This document shows positions 28,801 through 43,800 of a stretch of DNA of 64,000 nucleotides, piece after piece. This stretch comes from Onchocerca lupi (taxonomy: Eukaryota; Nematoda; Chromadorea; Rhabditida; Onchocercidae), in assembly GCA_028564675.1 (NCBI GenBank), contig JAOVVO010000110.1:62001-126000 (forward strand), read 5' to 3'. Position 1 is the first letter of the stretch. Each line of letters starts with the position of its first letter. The translations under genes were made by a program, and so were the position numbers. The notes under the pieces were generated by a model, which had not been told where the DNA came from, did not search any database, and saw nothing but the letters and a program-made list of their open reading frames with translations.

Positions 28801-31800
28801 TCAAAAATTTATTAGAAATTATCAAATTGGTTATGTTTTTTTTTTTTTTTTTAAATTTCAAATTCATTCATTTACTTATCAGTTTTGATTCAAATTTTAG
28901 GATTTTAAATATAAAACACCACATTGTTCAATCAAAAAAGAAATGCTTTCTGATACAACCTCTATTGCTTCAAAAAGTTTGTATTATTTAATGTTTTTGT
29001 TTATTGATAATAATTATCAATCAAATATTTGATAGAACTTTCAATAGTTTTTTTTCATTGAATTTTTAAAACAATTTCTTTACATCTACTTTCTTCTTTC
29101 TCTACTTATTTTTTTTTATTCTTATTTCGATTTTATTTATATTTTGTCAAGTTTCCTTTTATTTTTGATTTTTTCCTTCCTTTCTTGTAGCAATTTATTT
29201 TTTGAAAATATTTCATGAAATTTGTAAAGTTTTTGAACTTTTTTTTTGAAAATATGAAAAGCGAATTTATATATTAGCTTTTATTCATAGAAAATAGTTT
29301 TAATATTAGTAGAAATTAAATAATTTTATAGAAAAAGTCGGCATCATAGCTCCGTCATCATCGATAATTGAATGTGATGATTCAACAATTTTGACAAAGT
29401 CAATAAATGATGCAACTTTTAACATTCAACTGAATGATTCTGTAATTTTTTTGCTCTTTTTTATTTTCCATTTCCGATATTTTTTTAAGTATTCATTAGA
29501 TAGCGTTTATATTGTTATTAAATTATTATTGTTACTAAAAAGCCTAAAGGAAAATGATTAAATCAAAGAAGATTTAAATAATAATTTTAAAAAATATATA
29601 TTCGTGTGTAAAAATTACGGGATTAAATGTTCATTTAATTAATCAAATATATTATCAACTCTAATTCGGTTTAAGCAATGAACAAATTATTAAATTATCA
29701 AGTTTAGAAAATGAAACATAATGCTGCTGATGTTGAAGAAGTCGAATTATCATTTAAATCATCAGGTAATCTCCTGTTTATTTATTTATTTATTTATTTG
29801 CTATTTGCATATCATTTGCTTAGCTGATAATTTGCTTGGCAATTTATTTGCTTAGCACTTAATATACCGTATTATCTGTTCATTCACAATCTGCTTATTT
29901 ATCGATTTATCTCATTAATTGTTTATTTCATTTAATTTCCTATATTTCTAATATTTTTTACCTATTATTTACCTACTTATTAACGATATTCCATCATTCT
30001 TCATATTTGCTTAGCATAGAAGTGATTGTGTTTGATCAATTCTTTTTTTTTTTTTTTTTTTTCAGAAATCAGATCACTTATCTTTCGGAAATTCCGGTTT
30101 CATTTTTTTTTTCCTTTTTTTTTCATTACCGAAGCTAAGATATTGATTACACATGAAGTTGAAACTTGAGGATGAAATTTTATATGTTTTCCTAAAAATC
30201 TAGGAATTTATATGTATATATCTATCTCACTGCTTATGAATGCATACGTGTACACTTGTTAGTGCGTGCGTGTACTATCTGCCTTTCTATGTGTGAATAT
30301 ACACATTCGTACGTGTCAGCACGTGCGTGTACACGTATAAGAATTGGTGTATACGTGTACTATTTGTATATGTGTTTGTGTACTTTATTTTTATGATCAA
30401 TGAAAACTAAGATGTTGCTCAATAAATTGAAAATTGAGAAATAGAATCAAATTTATCCGTCTTTTTATTTGCGTATGAATGTATGCGTGTATGCGTGTTT
30501 ACGTGTAATAATTGAAAGAAAAACGTAAGTATTTGGAGAATGAAACGAAATGTTGAAAAAAAAAATCAAAAATATGGAAATGACGTGGAATAAATGAAAA
30601 GGTAAAAAATGTTTAAAAAATTTCGAGTTAAATTTGTTTAAAAAAAAGAAAAAAAAACTTGGAAATAAAAAAATAGTTATTAATTGAAATTTTATTTTTC
30701 TTGTAATTATTATTTGAAAAATTTTTTCCATTCTTTTTTTCTTGATTTAAATTATAACAAATAAGAAGAGTTAATGGAGAAAGAAAGATAGAAAGGGAGA
30801 GGGAGGGAGAGAGAAACAAAGAAAGAGAGAGAATTAACGGAGAAATTTGATAATATAATTTGGATAAATAGAAAATGTTTTGTACGTGAAGTTAAAAAAC
30901 AATGAACCGATCAACATTTTCTCAGACATTTTTTATTCTTATTTTTCATTTTTGCTATTTTGAAATTACAACTTATTTCGTGCCATTTCATGCAAAATTT
31001 TCTGCATAATTTCATCAAAATTAATGACAGTAAAGAAATTAAAATTTATTTGAAATTTATTCCAATCAAATAATTTCGAATATGAAATATTATAATGAAT
31101 GTGTTAAACAAAGTATGAACATGAAAAAAAAATTTTTCTCGTTTTAAATCATTTTTCTTTTTTTTCTTTTTTTTTTTTGTTCTTAAAATTGAAATAAAAG
31201 AAAAATAATAAAATTTTGTCCATTCAAATTCCTTTTTTTCTTCTCATCTTTTGAAAATTTGAAATGTATAATAATTTCGTCCAATTTTATTTGTTCTTTC
31301 CTTCATTTTTTTTTTCAAATTTTCAAAATTTGCATTGAAATTATTTTTGACAAAGTATTCAAATTGATGAAATCATCAAAAATTATGTTTCATATTAAAC
31401 GATCATTGGATTGATTGTTTAAAATGATTTCTTTTTCATTGTTTTTGTTTTTTTACTTTTGCTCCTTTCTTCTTTGAGAAATTTTATATCTTCGAAAAAG
31501 AAAGAAAGTGATATTTGCTTAGTCTTTTAAAAATTGCTGAATAAAATATGTGCTGTTTTTAGATGATCGAAGATTAGAATCCACTAACGACCATTTGAAG
31601 GATAATTCGGATACAAAAACTACTACCTTTTTTTTTAAGGTAATGCATTTTTAAATTCCATCAGTTATTCAGCTTTTTCTTTTTTTTTTTTTTTTGATTT
31701 CTTCTATTTAGCAATAGTAATAGGACAATATCAGATAAACTGGTTCTGTATGGAAACCCAAAATATATCAATTATAAATCGATATCAAATTTATCGATTC

Positions 31801-34800
31801 TGTTTGAGTTCGAGATGCATCAGTTTTGCATTTATACTTTTGATAAGTCATTCTATTCGAATACTAAAATGTGTCGATTCATTGATTCTGCATTGACATC
31901 AAATGACTGATTCTACATAAATATCCGGATGTACTGTACAGATGCCCTTTCTGCACGATTTCCAGATGTACTGATTTTGTAACCATACCTAGAATCCAAC
32001 AAAAAAATATTCGAACATGTACCAATTCCATACAGATATCTGAAACATGTCGATTCTGAAAGAAAACGAAAACGTCGATTCTATAGAGATTTTTCAAATG
32101 ATCAGATTCTGATGGATTCTTAAACGTGCCGATTTCTGCTGATATTCAGATGTACCAATTCCGTAATCACATTTCGATGCAGCGATATAAATATTTTATA
32201 TAGATTGATTCTCTGCAGATATCTCAAATTTGTCGATTCTGTACGAGTACTAAAATATATCGATTCTATAAACAGATCTTTCAAATGTATCAGATTCTGA
32301 TGGATTTCCAAAGATTCTATGTTGCACCAAAATATTCGATTCCTGCACACTCAGCGGGTTCAAAACATTCAAACATTGCATATAGATATTCAAATGTACT
32401 GAATCTGATGGATTATCAAATGTGCCAATTCTGTGAGACCCAAAATGCTACCCAAATGTGCCGATTTCGTGCGAATATTCAAATTAAACCGAGATTCTGC
32501 AACGAATCACAGATATATCGATTATAGAGAATACTCAATTTGTTCCTGTTTTTCATGAATATAAAAGTGATAACAATATTACTATACTATGTTATCATCA
32601 ATGAAGTTCGCCAAAATATGATGCAATTTGGAATTCAAATTTGAGTACGGTAGTTTTAAATGAAATTTCAATCATAATTTCTACTAGTAATTAATCACTA
32701 AATTGTGGTATATTATAGGTTCGGAAGATGGAAAAAAATGGAATAACTACTGAAACGAATAAAATGATCACAGAAAAGGAAATGGATGATGAACCATTAG
32801 ATGAAGAGGAAAATGAAGAGGAAGAAGAGGAGGAAGAAGAGGAGGAAGAGGAGGAGGAAGAGGAGGAAGAGGAAGAGGAAGAAGATGAAGAGAAAATCGA
32901 GGAGAAAGAAATACGAAACGAAGTAACAATTTATTTGTAAATTTAAATTTAAAAAAAAAATTGAAAAATAATGAAATTTAAAGATGTATAACATAAAGAT
33001 TCAATGATAATCTCTATTTTTCAATTCGACTTCAATTTTCATTTATAGTTTTTCAATTAATCGAAAAAATTAAAAAAAATTTCATCGAATATCTCACTAA
33101 TCTGTTATTTGCATACGACATATATGATATATTTTTTAATTATTGCTAACTTTTAAAGTTTAATCTATTTAAGATTGGATCTAGTAATATTGAAACCGGT
33201 CAAATTCATTCCATTTAATCTCGAATAATGTAAATATGATTTATAATTTGATGAATCAAAATTTCAGAATTAAGTATTTAATTTTAATTTAGATCATTTT
33301 TTCTTAGTTTCCTTTATTTCCTTAATTTTTTTCTTTTTTTTTAAGGAAAATATAATGCGAAAGCCGCCATTATTGCTTGTCACACAACCATCGACACAAA
33401 ATTCACCAGTTAATTTTACCACCGAATTTACATTTGATAGTACGATGCAAATCAATGCTGATGTAGACAATGATGATGATCAAGGTTGTTGATCAAATTT
33501 TCAATAAAAATTATGAATATCTTTGCAGAAAATGAAACAATATTGAATACGCAAGAAAGTGATTGCGAAACTGATATAACTGTTTCGGAAACAATCGAAT
33601 TACAAAGAAACTTTTTTTTACTATTTATTACAAAAATGATTACTTAAAACGTTAAAAAAACGTGTATGTATATGCCATTAATCTAAAAAACAAAAGAAAA
33701 ACAAATTTTAACATTTAAAAATAATGCAATAAGTAATTTTATTAAAATTTGATAAAAATTATGAATATTTTTTGTAGAAAATGAAACAATATTGAACATG
33801 CAAGAAAATAATTTCGAAACTGATATAACTGTTTCGGAAATAATCGAATTGCAAAATGATGATGAAGACAAAATGGAAAGTAAGCCAACAGGTTGCTTTC
33901 TAATGCCCTAAAATGAATTCAACCAGCATTCTTCGTTTTTTTTATAAATTAATCGGTGAGTGATAGCAAAAGGGGTCCTAAAAAAGTTTCAATTTTTGAA
34001 TTGCATTGAAGTATGAGAGGAAAGATAGACTTTTTCATTTCTGAAATTTTCGAATTTCAATTGAAGTTTCGAATGAAAATTAGTCATAAGATGAAATTAC
34101 ATTTAAGTATTGGATGGAAAATTATTCCTAAAAAAAAATTTCGATTTTCAAATACATTAAAGTATTGAATAAAAAATTTGTTCTGAGAAGTTCCGATTTT
34201 CGGTTTGAAAATTGAGTGAAAAATTAGCCCCGAAAAGTTTTGGTTTTCAATGGAATTTAAGTATCGGATAGAAAATTATTAATGAATATTTTCCGGTATC
34301 GGTTTAAGTATTGAATGAGAAAAACTAAAAAGTTTCGATCTTAAAAAAAAAATGAAAAAATCTCCATTTTCAGTATGACTTAAGTATTGAATAGAAAAGG
34401 TGAATGTAAAATTAAGTCTTAGCTGAACATTAAATTTGATATAAAACTAATAAAATGATGTTCTTCCTTTCTTGATTTAATGTTAAAGTCCATGCCGAAA
34501 TTTAAGTCATGAATTTGATTTTTTGACAAAAAGAAAGGAAGTTTTACGCAGTTTTATTATTTTTTATATGAAAAATAATAAAATGAGTGTTTCAAATGCT
34601 ATGTTTTATTATAATTTTAAAAAAAAAGTAAAATATAATCTTGGCTAATATGAAATTTCTTGCACAATTTTATAGTTAAATATAATACAAAACTTTAAAA
34701 ATGGAAAAATTCTTAAAAGAAATTAATTAGTTCATTACAAATACAACAATATAACAAAATCTTTAAATTAAAAATTATAAATTATTGATATGGGAGAAAA

Positions 34801-37800
34801 AATATTTTAATTATTAAAAAGTGCATGTTTTCAAATAAATAAAAATTAATGAACGCGAGAAATAGAATATTTATTAACGATAATTACTGACAGAAAATAA
34901 TTTATGAGCATTTTATGCCACCTGTTTGTACAATGAAATTTCTAAAAGATTTTTTTTAAGATGATTTTCATCCGGTTCTATTATCGGAACACCAGGAACA
35001 ATTTATATCATCCATTTCTTTTTATGATAATGATTTTAACGAACAATTTATTGTTGAAGCACCAACAAGGTTTAATTTTTATTAAATTTTTTTTTTTAAT
35101 TTTAAATTTGTTAAAGAATAACATTTTGGCAAATATTAAATGTTTATATGTGGAAAAAGATTTTTGAAAAAAAAAAATCGAAAATATTATTTCTTCTTTT
35201 CGCTATTCATTTATTTAATTGTTTCTTGCAGAAATACCGACAAACGAGGACGTGTTTCCGAAATTATGGCCGTACCAGCACCGATATTTACAACATCAGT
35301 TAGCTATGATGGTATGGATGATTGGGATTCGGCACAAGTATCCATAGAATCATTATCAGATTATGAAGATATCGATGACTTTTCTGATGGTAAATTATTT
35401 TACCACAATTTTTACGAATTAAAAAAAGTGAATTTATGAATTGTCCATATGGTTAATAATAAAAAAAAAAAAAGAATTTGGAAGTATTATTTAAATTTAC
35501 TGATTTTTTAGTTTAACTTCAAAAATTGGTTTGTTTTAGCTTTGAATTAATTTTTGGGCTGAAATTATTTCAATCAAAATCAGGCTTAATTTTTTGAATT
35601 TATCTTTTGTATTTAATTGGTTAAAAAAAATTATTCAAATTTAGAACATTATTCAAGAAATGGAAGTTGTTTGGAAACGGATGAATATCGTCCATCATCA
35701 TCAAGCTTTGGGATTTATTTTAATCCTATTTCTTCTGCAACCGATGATGTAAGTAATTTATGACAAATTTGACTAAAATTTTAACATTTGTTGGATACCT
35801 AAGAAGTTTAACACTTTGCTGACAATATGAATAAATTGAAAAATTTAGCTTTTATTTATGGAAAAAAACCTGCCTATTTTGATTTTTAGATTCTTAATTC
35901 GAGCAAATATTAAATTTGATGAAAAAAAGAATTATTAAATCACGAAAAGTTCTCCAAATTTATTACATAAAATGATTACAGTATGATAGCATGCAATATC
36001 AGGATAGTATTGATGTTGGTTTTACTCTGAAACTTGTCCAAAAAGCAGCACTTAAGGGAGCAGATGATGATGATGATGATGAATCTTCCAGTGAATATTA
36101 TGATGATTCAGAGGTTGTATTATTTTTGAAGGGATTATTTGCATATTTTTAATTATTCTAAAAAGTTTTTTCTTTTTCTTCCTGAAAAAATTTCATAATT
36201 TAAAAATAATTCTCAAAATTATCATTATGAAAAAAACATTATCATACAGTATAAATGTATGTTTCTGCCTTAAAAAATTGCCTTCATAATTTACAGTATG
36301 ACGAAGAGGAAATATATACTAATGATGAAGATGAAGATGAATATACGGAGGATGAAGACGAAGAATTGAATGAAAAATCGGATGATTTATGTATAACTGA
36401 AAATATTTCTGCCGAACCATTGGAATCTGCAATTGATAGCGTAATGATCCGATGATAAAATTTGATTCAATCTATTATACTCTAATTACAAATCTATGCG
36501 CAAATTCGCAAAGATTTAGTAAAAATTTGAACAAGAAAAATTATATATTTATGAACGTGTAAATCCATGAAAAATGTTCTAGAAATTGATTTTAAAATTT
36601 TTAAATTTATTCATTTTTTTTAAAAAAGTTTTTCAAATTATTTTCTCCAAATTTAAATAGTTTTAAATATATCTTGGCAAATCTGATTTATATTTCAGAA
36701 TTTCTAATTTGCATTTTAAAACACATTTTTTGTTTACTTTTTCCTTTTTGCAGGTTCCATCAATTTCAATTCCACCAATAATAGTCACATCAGCGCAAGA
36801 CGGAGATATTGAAGTTGATGAAATTTGCGATGAAATATTCGGTGATACGGTATAATTGATTAAATTTATGGAAAAAAAGAAAAAAGTTTCATTTAAATTA
36901 ATCTGATCTGTTTTTTTTTTTCACAACATGATTTTATAGAACTATATGAGTGAAATTTCTTTTGGATGCTTAATTCTCTGAAATCAAATTAAAACATTTT
37001 AATGATCGCTACAAGATTTCTAGCAATAATGAAATTTATACATTTGCACGAAATGCTAATTTTTTTCCTCAATATAAAACATCGAAATGATAATTAAAAT
37101 GCTAAACATCGAAATGATAATTAAAATGCTAAGTTCTAGAAAATTTTTCATTAAATTTTAGCTTTTTTTTTAAAAGAAAGAAATTGATATTTTGTTTCGA
37201 TAACTAATTATCCAAATAGATACCCTTAAATTGAACTGCTAAAATTATTTAAAGCTTAATTTCTTTTCCAGATAAAACTTTTCCTAGACTTTCAGTATTC
37301 ACGGAGAAAAAAAGAGAGAAAAAATAGATTGGAAATAATAAAACAAAAGTTTAGGTATTAATACCGGTGGAAATGTTAATAAATATAGAAGAAATGGAAA
37401 TGGAGGAAAATAAAGTACCGGAAAAACGCCGTGAAATAACTTATACGGAAGAAGTTGATTTGCAACAAAATGCTGAGGAAGCAATGAAATTTAGTGTAAG
37501 TTTTTGTTTTCAAGAAATATTTCGAAATTTAGAAAAATGTCAAAATTTTTTTTTCCTATTTTCTGAATATTTGTTTTTTCTCTTTATTTTCCTTTTATGC
37601 TTGATTTCCACCTATGTAAAAAAAAATGTAAATGTTCATTATTCATTTCCATACAATGTTTCAAGTTTTTCATCAATTGATTTGAAGTTGCATTCGAATA
37701 GGCGCGTATTTCTCCATAGATATTTTTTTTGCCCGTCATACCTGTCACAGGTAAAAATAAGTGAGTGGACTAGATCTATTAACAACCTACTTTCCGTAAT

Positions 37801-40800
37801 AAGGTGTAAGGTCAGCCACGACTTTGGAACATGAGTCAAATTTTATTCACACAATTCGATGACAACAGGAGTTCTAGTTCAGGTTCAAGTTAAGTAACAA
37901 GTTAATTTCTACTTTGTATCTACACGTAAAGACGTTAAAATTAGCTAAAAATATGTCTATCCAGCTGCAAAACGGTTGATTAATTGAGATATTCTCACAT
38001 GAACTACTAAAAATTGAATGGAAAAGCGCAGTTAATCTGATCTCAAGACGAATTTCATTGTCTCATAATTTCTGCAATTTAGTAACATCAGAAGAAGAAC
38101 TGGTTAAAAAAATATTTCTCATTATTTTCAATTATAAGAATCACAATTGGCTGAGCGAGCGAATTATTTTTGCGGTCAAAAACAAAGGCATCTAAAAACT
38201 CAATAATATTGTTCAGTTTAACATTAAAACGAGGCAATACAAGTCCATTGATACTATTATGAAATCAGATGAAGCGGTTAAATATTCAACAATATTTACG
38301 AATTCACTTGGTCTGTCAATAGATGCCACCGTACGTGCTGCAATTGAAAATCGGAATGCCAATTATCATGTTGCGAAATATCAACCCGCGAAAACTTTGC
38401 AACTACAGGCGGCTTGCAGTAAAAAAAAAATTAATGAGCAACGTTGTAAAAGCAGTAATTTTGAAAGGACTTTTCAAAGGTGAAGATATCCTCATTCCTC
38501 GCATTGCTATGATTTCAACGGATATTTCAATTTAAGAGATTGCCATTCCCAATTCAATTGGGGTTTGCAGTCATGATTAACAAAGCTCACGGCCGGATTG
38601 CTTATCATATGGACAATTATATATTGCGTGTTCTAGATCGGCAAACCGGACAATCTCTATATCTACAGATACAATGGAACAATGAGAACATATTGCATAT
38701 CCACAAGCATTGTGAAATGAAACATATCAGAAAGATGCGTTTCCTCTTTTTTTCTTCTTTTCTGTCGGCGAAAGTCGAAAATAGCACACGAAAATTAGCA
38801 AAAAAGGTATGCCAAAGATCAAGTAGTGTGACATATTTTCGAAGGGACGATAAACATTTTTACCGCCTAAACGCTCCAATTCACAGTTAAACAAAGTAAA
38901 GCCAACCAATGTAGAAGCGACATGATGGAGGTCAAGTAAAGGGGAGAAGTACCTAAAGAATTTAAAAGGACAAGATTTTGAGAATTTTCAATCTCAGATT
39001 CAAAGTTCTTGCACCGACATAGAAATAGCAATAATCCGGAATTCAAAGCTACACAGCAGTAACAGTAACCCAACAATTTATTTGAGAAGTAGTCATAGAG
39101 CAGCAAAGGGAAAAATAACCTAATGATCGATTTGACTGGATATTCTTCGATAATTGTTTGTCATGGGAAATTTTTCCTTCAGCAATCAATAAAACTTCTT
39201 CTATCACACATATAATTCGCCTCTATCACACAAGAGATAAAAGACTTATCCAGTACTATTGCTGACCTTTTCGAGTCACAATAATAAGAAAAAGCGATTC
39301 CCAATTCAATCAGATTACAATCTAAGTTACAATTCGATCACCCCATTATTTTCCACTTAAGCAGGCTGAGCCACAGCAACACATAAAAACATGCGCGTAT
39401 TCGAATATCAAAATTTCAAAGCAATCGGCAAAAACTTTCAGAGATTTAAGATTTTGAACAAGCGAATATTTACATTTCTGTTTATATAGGCTAGCTGGAG
39501 CTACGGCAACGCTCTCCGGATCAGCTAGTATTTACATATTTGAATATTTTGCTAGTAAATAAGATTTATATCTATTCGCTGGACTTTATAAACTCAATCT
39601 TATTCGGGAAAAAAAAAGTCAGTCTAATCAAAATAAACTAAAATTAATGAAAATTTATCAGTGTGAAATTTGAAAAATAGAAAAATGCTGCTAATTTTTT
39701 TTTTTTTGGATTGCATTTTTTTTGTCGATTCTTTTTTATATGAAAGTTTGAAAGAAAGGAGAAAAAGAGGAATAACGGAATTTAGAAATTTCAATATTCG
39801 CCTTTTTTAAATTAAATTTAAAATTTACAGTTGTCGAATAAAAAATTGCTTATAATGGACTTTTTTCTTTTGAAATATAGATTAAAGAAACTAATGAAGA
39901 TGCAGTCATGGAGTATATCACTGAAGGAGCAAATGAAACAGCAATTCGGAAAATGATACCACAACATGTGGTACCGGCGGAAGATAATGTTGAAACAATT
40001 GAAATTGATGAATTGGAAGTCCAAAAACCTGAAAAGATTGGAGCAATTGTAATGGAACATGATAATGAAAAAGTCAGTGTGAACATTTCTTTCCGATTTT
40101 TCCTTAACTAATTCTTCTTTTCTTTGTTTTGAAAAATTCTACCAAATTCTAAATTTTTTACAGGGAACTAAAAAAGTTGAAGTAATACCCACTTATGTTT
40201 CTCCAACCACTGAAAATTATCCAATAGATTGTGCTCGATCTTTTAATGAACGAAAGCCAAACAGTGATTGGGCCAAGAAAGCAGTTGTTTTGTCACCGAA
40301 ATTTGAAATTGCTAAAATACAAAAGACGCAAATTCATTTTGATGAGAAAAAGTAAGTTTTAAGATGAGAAATTTTTGTTGATTTGGAAATTTTGCATTAC
40401 CGTTAGATATTCTTTTTCAACTAATTTAATCAATATATATATGGAAAAATATTATAAAGGAATTTTAAGATTGGCAATAAATGAAGTAAAGCCACCTTCG
40501 AGAATTAGTGCTTCAAAAAATTCCACAAATAAACCAGCTAGTACAGAAGTTTCCAGACCAACATCAGCACTTTCAACTACTTCATCAAATTCCGGTCAGA
40601 AAGTAAGTAAAAGAGACGACTTAAAAAAAAGTGAAGTAAAGTTAATTTTTTTTTTTTTTTGAATTTTATTAAGAAATAAATTTTCTATAAAAATTTAAGA
40701 AATTATAGCTTTGATAAAAATCTCCAGGAAGATAAATCAGCAGTTCGAAAATCAGTTATAAATATGGCTAATGATGAAGCAAAAAAAATTCGTGCTTTAG

Positions 40801-43800
40801 AACAGGTTAGATTTATCCAGTTTAAAATTTGTATGATTTTATTAAAAATTACAATTTAAATAAGAAAATGAACAACAATTTGATGATATTTTAAATGCAT
40901 TTTGTTTCACAGTGAGACTTAAATTTTCATTTTTAATATTTGTCAAATCTAATACATCTCAAGGTTTGATTCATCTCACAGTGCCAGTTCTGTTTACCAA
41001 AAATGGCCCACTTGAAGCAGACATTCATCGTCTAAACTTCACTCGGGCAAGCCAGATGTCATACTCATTGAAAGTTTGAGAATGGGTTGAAGACGTTTCG
41101 TCCCACAATTCCTCCAATCATTCGCTTCACCGAACATAACAGCTTTATTATTACTCCAAATCCTGAGGGAAAAACTTCAGAGGGAATCCACGATTAGATT
41201 GTTCGATTAGTCAGTCTTTCGCCCTTATGCCAAAGTCAGACAATCGATTTGCACGTCAGAATCGCTTGCGACTCCCATAGTAGGAATAATTTTTATTTGT
41301 TAAAAGGATATTGATTTGATTATAAATACAATTTGAAGTGTTTGTTTTCTTTTATTACATTTATCACATAAAAAGATTAGAATGATTCAGTTGTTTCAAA
41401 TTTTCTGCAAATATCCAAATTAATTTTGTGCATTTTAATTTTTAAATTTGGACATTCAAGTTTTAATGTAGAAATTCGAATTTTTAAATTTCCAGGAGCA
41501 ATCGAAACAAAATGCTCGAAAACTTGGAATTGTTAATGCACTGAGTGCAAAATTCAAATCACAAGAAGTTCAGTCTGATGCATACACGTTAATTTTTCTT
41601 TCTTAAAACCTTATGTTTGATTTGAAAATTATCACTAAATTTGATATAAAATATCAAATAATAAATATGAATATAAATGTGAAATAATTTAAATATGAAA
41701 TAACGCTAATTTTATGTACAAAATATGAAATAAAATTCCATTTCTTTCTTCTTCTTTTCATTTTTCTCCGGTTTGAAAAATTTTATTATTAGGTATAAAC
41801 GTTCACGAATGTTGGCAAAGAAAGATGACGAAAGACCGAAACGTACTTATGCACCAATTATTAAACCTGTTATAAATGATAATTTTGATAAGCAAGTAAG
41901 TGATAAGAGCGAATGTATAGTTCCTATCAATTTCAAAATTTATTTCGTATCAATTTCAACTTAGATTCTAATATTATTATTGTTAAATTTAATAATTTAA
42001 ATGCATGATTATTCTCGCCAAATTGTGATAAATTAAAATTTTTCTTTTAATTTGCTATTTGTATCAGCTGATTATCAGTTGTTAATATCTTAACTTGAAT
42101 ATGAATTTAAATTTTTTTTATTTTTTAAGATTGAAGAAATTCGTGCAAAAATGAAAACAGGCAATAAAACGTTAAGTTCACAATTTGCTGAATTAAAACA
42201 AGGTATTGCTGCGGTAGCTGATGATGCAAGACGTGCAATTCTTGAACAAAAGCATGAGCAATTATTGATCGAAGCAGATAAAAAACTTGGGTTAAAGAAA
42301 CTTAATTTTCATTTTCTGGGTTTTTTGAATTCAATTTTTAGTTTTGTTGAAAAAATACATAACATTTCGAGAAATTTATTTTAGTTTAATTTTTTTTTTT
42401 CATTTTCATAATACATTCATCTTTGAAAATTTTTAATCGCTGAAAATTTCTAATTATTGATAATTTAAAACAATGCAATCCTCAAACTTTTGTCTTTCAT
42501 ATGTCAGATATATTTGTTAGAATGTAAATTTCAAAGAAGGTTACGACATTAAATCATGAAAAAAATTTCGCTTTTATAATGATTATTCATCAGTGAGACA
42601 ATTTTCGGTGGTTTAAAAAAATTTTTGGCTATAATTTCTGAAAAAAAAAGTAAACAGAAATAATACAGCAGTTTCCATGGAATGTTTGAAAAGTCAAAAA
42701 AGAATAATCAGTTAGAAATGAATAATTTTTTATTTCTTAATTTGTATTGAATTTAATTGCAAATATTTTAAAATTGTGTTTTAATTTTAGAAAAATAGGC
42801 GATGATTTTAAAAAATGGAAAGAGAATCGCGCAGCTGAGTATCAAAAAGAATTGGAAAAACTCGAACAAAAATTGCATCCTGCAAAGGCATCAAAAGCAG
42901 AAATAGTAAAAATTCCAGTTATGGTAAATTTGCTTAAATTTTTTTTTTACTTAACTTTCAGCCTTACATTTAATAAATTTATGCAATTCAAAATGAATTT
43001 TTTCCAGGAGGAATCATCAGTTGAACGAAAAAAGACAATAAGACGATTAAAACCATCAGAACAAATGGAAACGACAAATGCTATGATAAGTTTTGTCACA
43101 GAACCTGATGCGATCACTTCAGGTAATTTTCATAAGAATTTTTTTTTTTTTTTTTTTTTGCAACATTACACTTGTTTAATCGTACTGATTCATTATTTAA
43201 ATGGATATTTCAACATAAATTCGCTTTCTTTTGTACTTTAAATGAAGAAAAATATACGAAAATTTATAGTTTAATTGCGAAATTTCACTTTTAAATCGAT
43301 TTCGTTCGATTAGTAATTGAAGAATACTGTCAGTAACATTATTTGCCGTTTAATCAGCAGCAGCATTGCTTAAAAATTTATTCCTTATTTCACTTTTTAA
43401 AATATTTATAAATAAAAAAACGTTTGAATTTTTATTTTTTCTTTTGCTTTCAATTGCGGATAAAATGTTCGACCAAGAAACGATTACCGAAAAAAATTTT
43501 TAAAATTCCATAGATTTGCGTTAATTTTGAAAATGTAACAGTATTAATTCATTTTTTTTCCATTCAAATGGTGAAAAAGCGAACATGTTAAAATAATCCG
43601 GAAAAAGGATGTAAGATGAACAGTAAAAATTGGAAAATATGCAATACAAAGATTTAAAATTTTTCGAGATTTCTAATAAAATTTTCGTAAATCTAATAAT
43701 GTTTTTTTGTTCTTGTTTTTTGTTTTTTTTTTTTCTGTTTTTTTCTTTCTGAATATGACTGGAAAACATAATCACTCATGAAGGCTATAATAGCAAAATT

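Noticed and set aside
30066..30175. Possible plus-strand exon after a long T run and CAG
   Set aside because: It reads into Phe runs and a stop, while the previous exon joins 31563-31639 in phase with a better peptide.
32120..32527. Several 70-80 codon frames on both strands
   Set aside because: They come from the degenerate minisatellite, whose unit lacks stops in some phases.
32797..32994. Minus-strand Leu/Phe-rich frame
   Set aside because: It is the antisense of the GAA/GAG poly-Glu tract in a real plus-strand exon.
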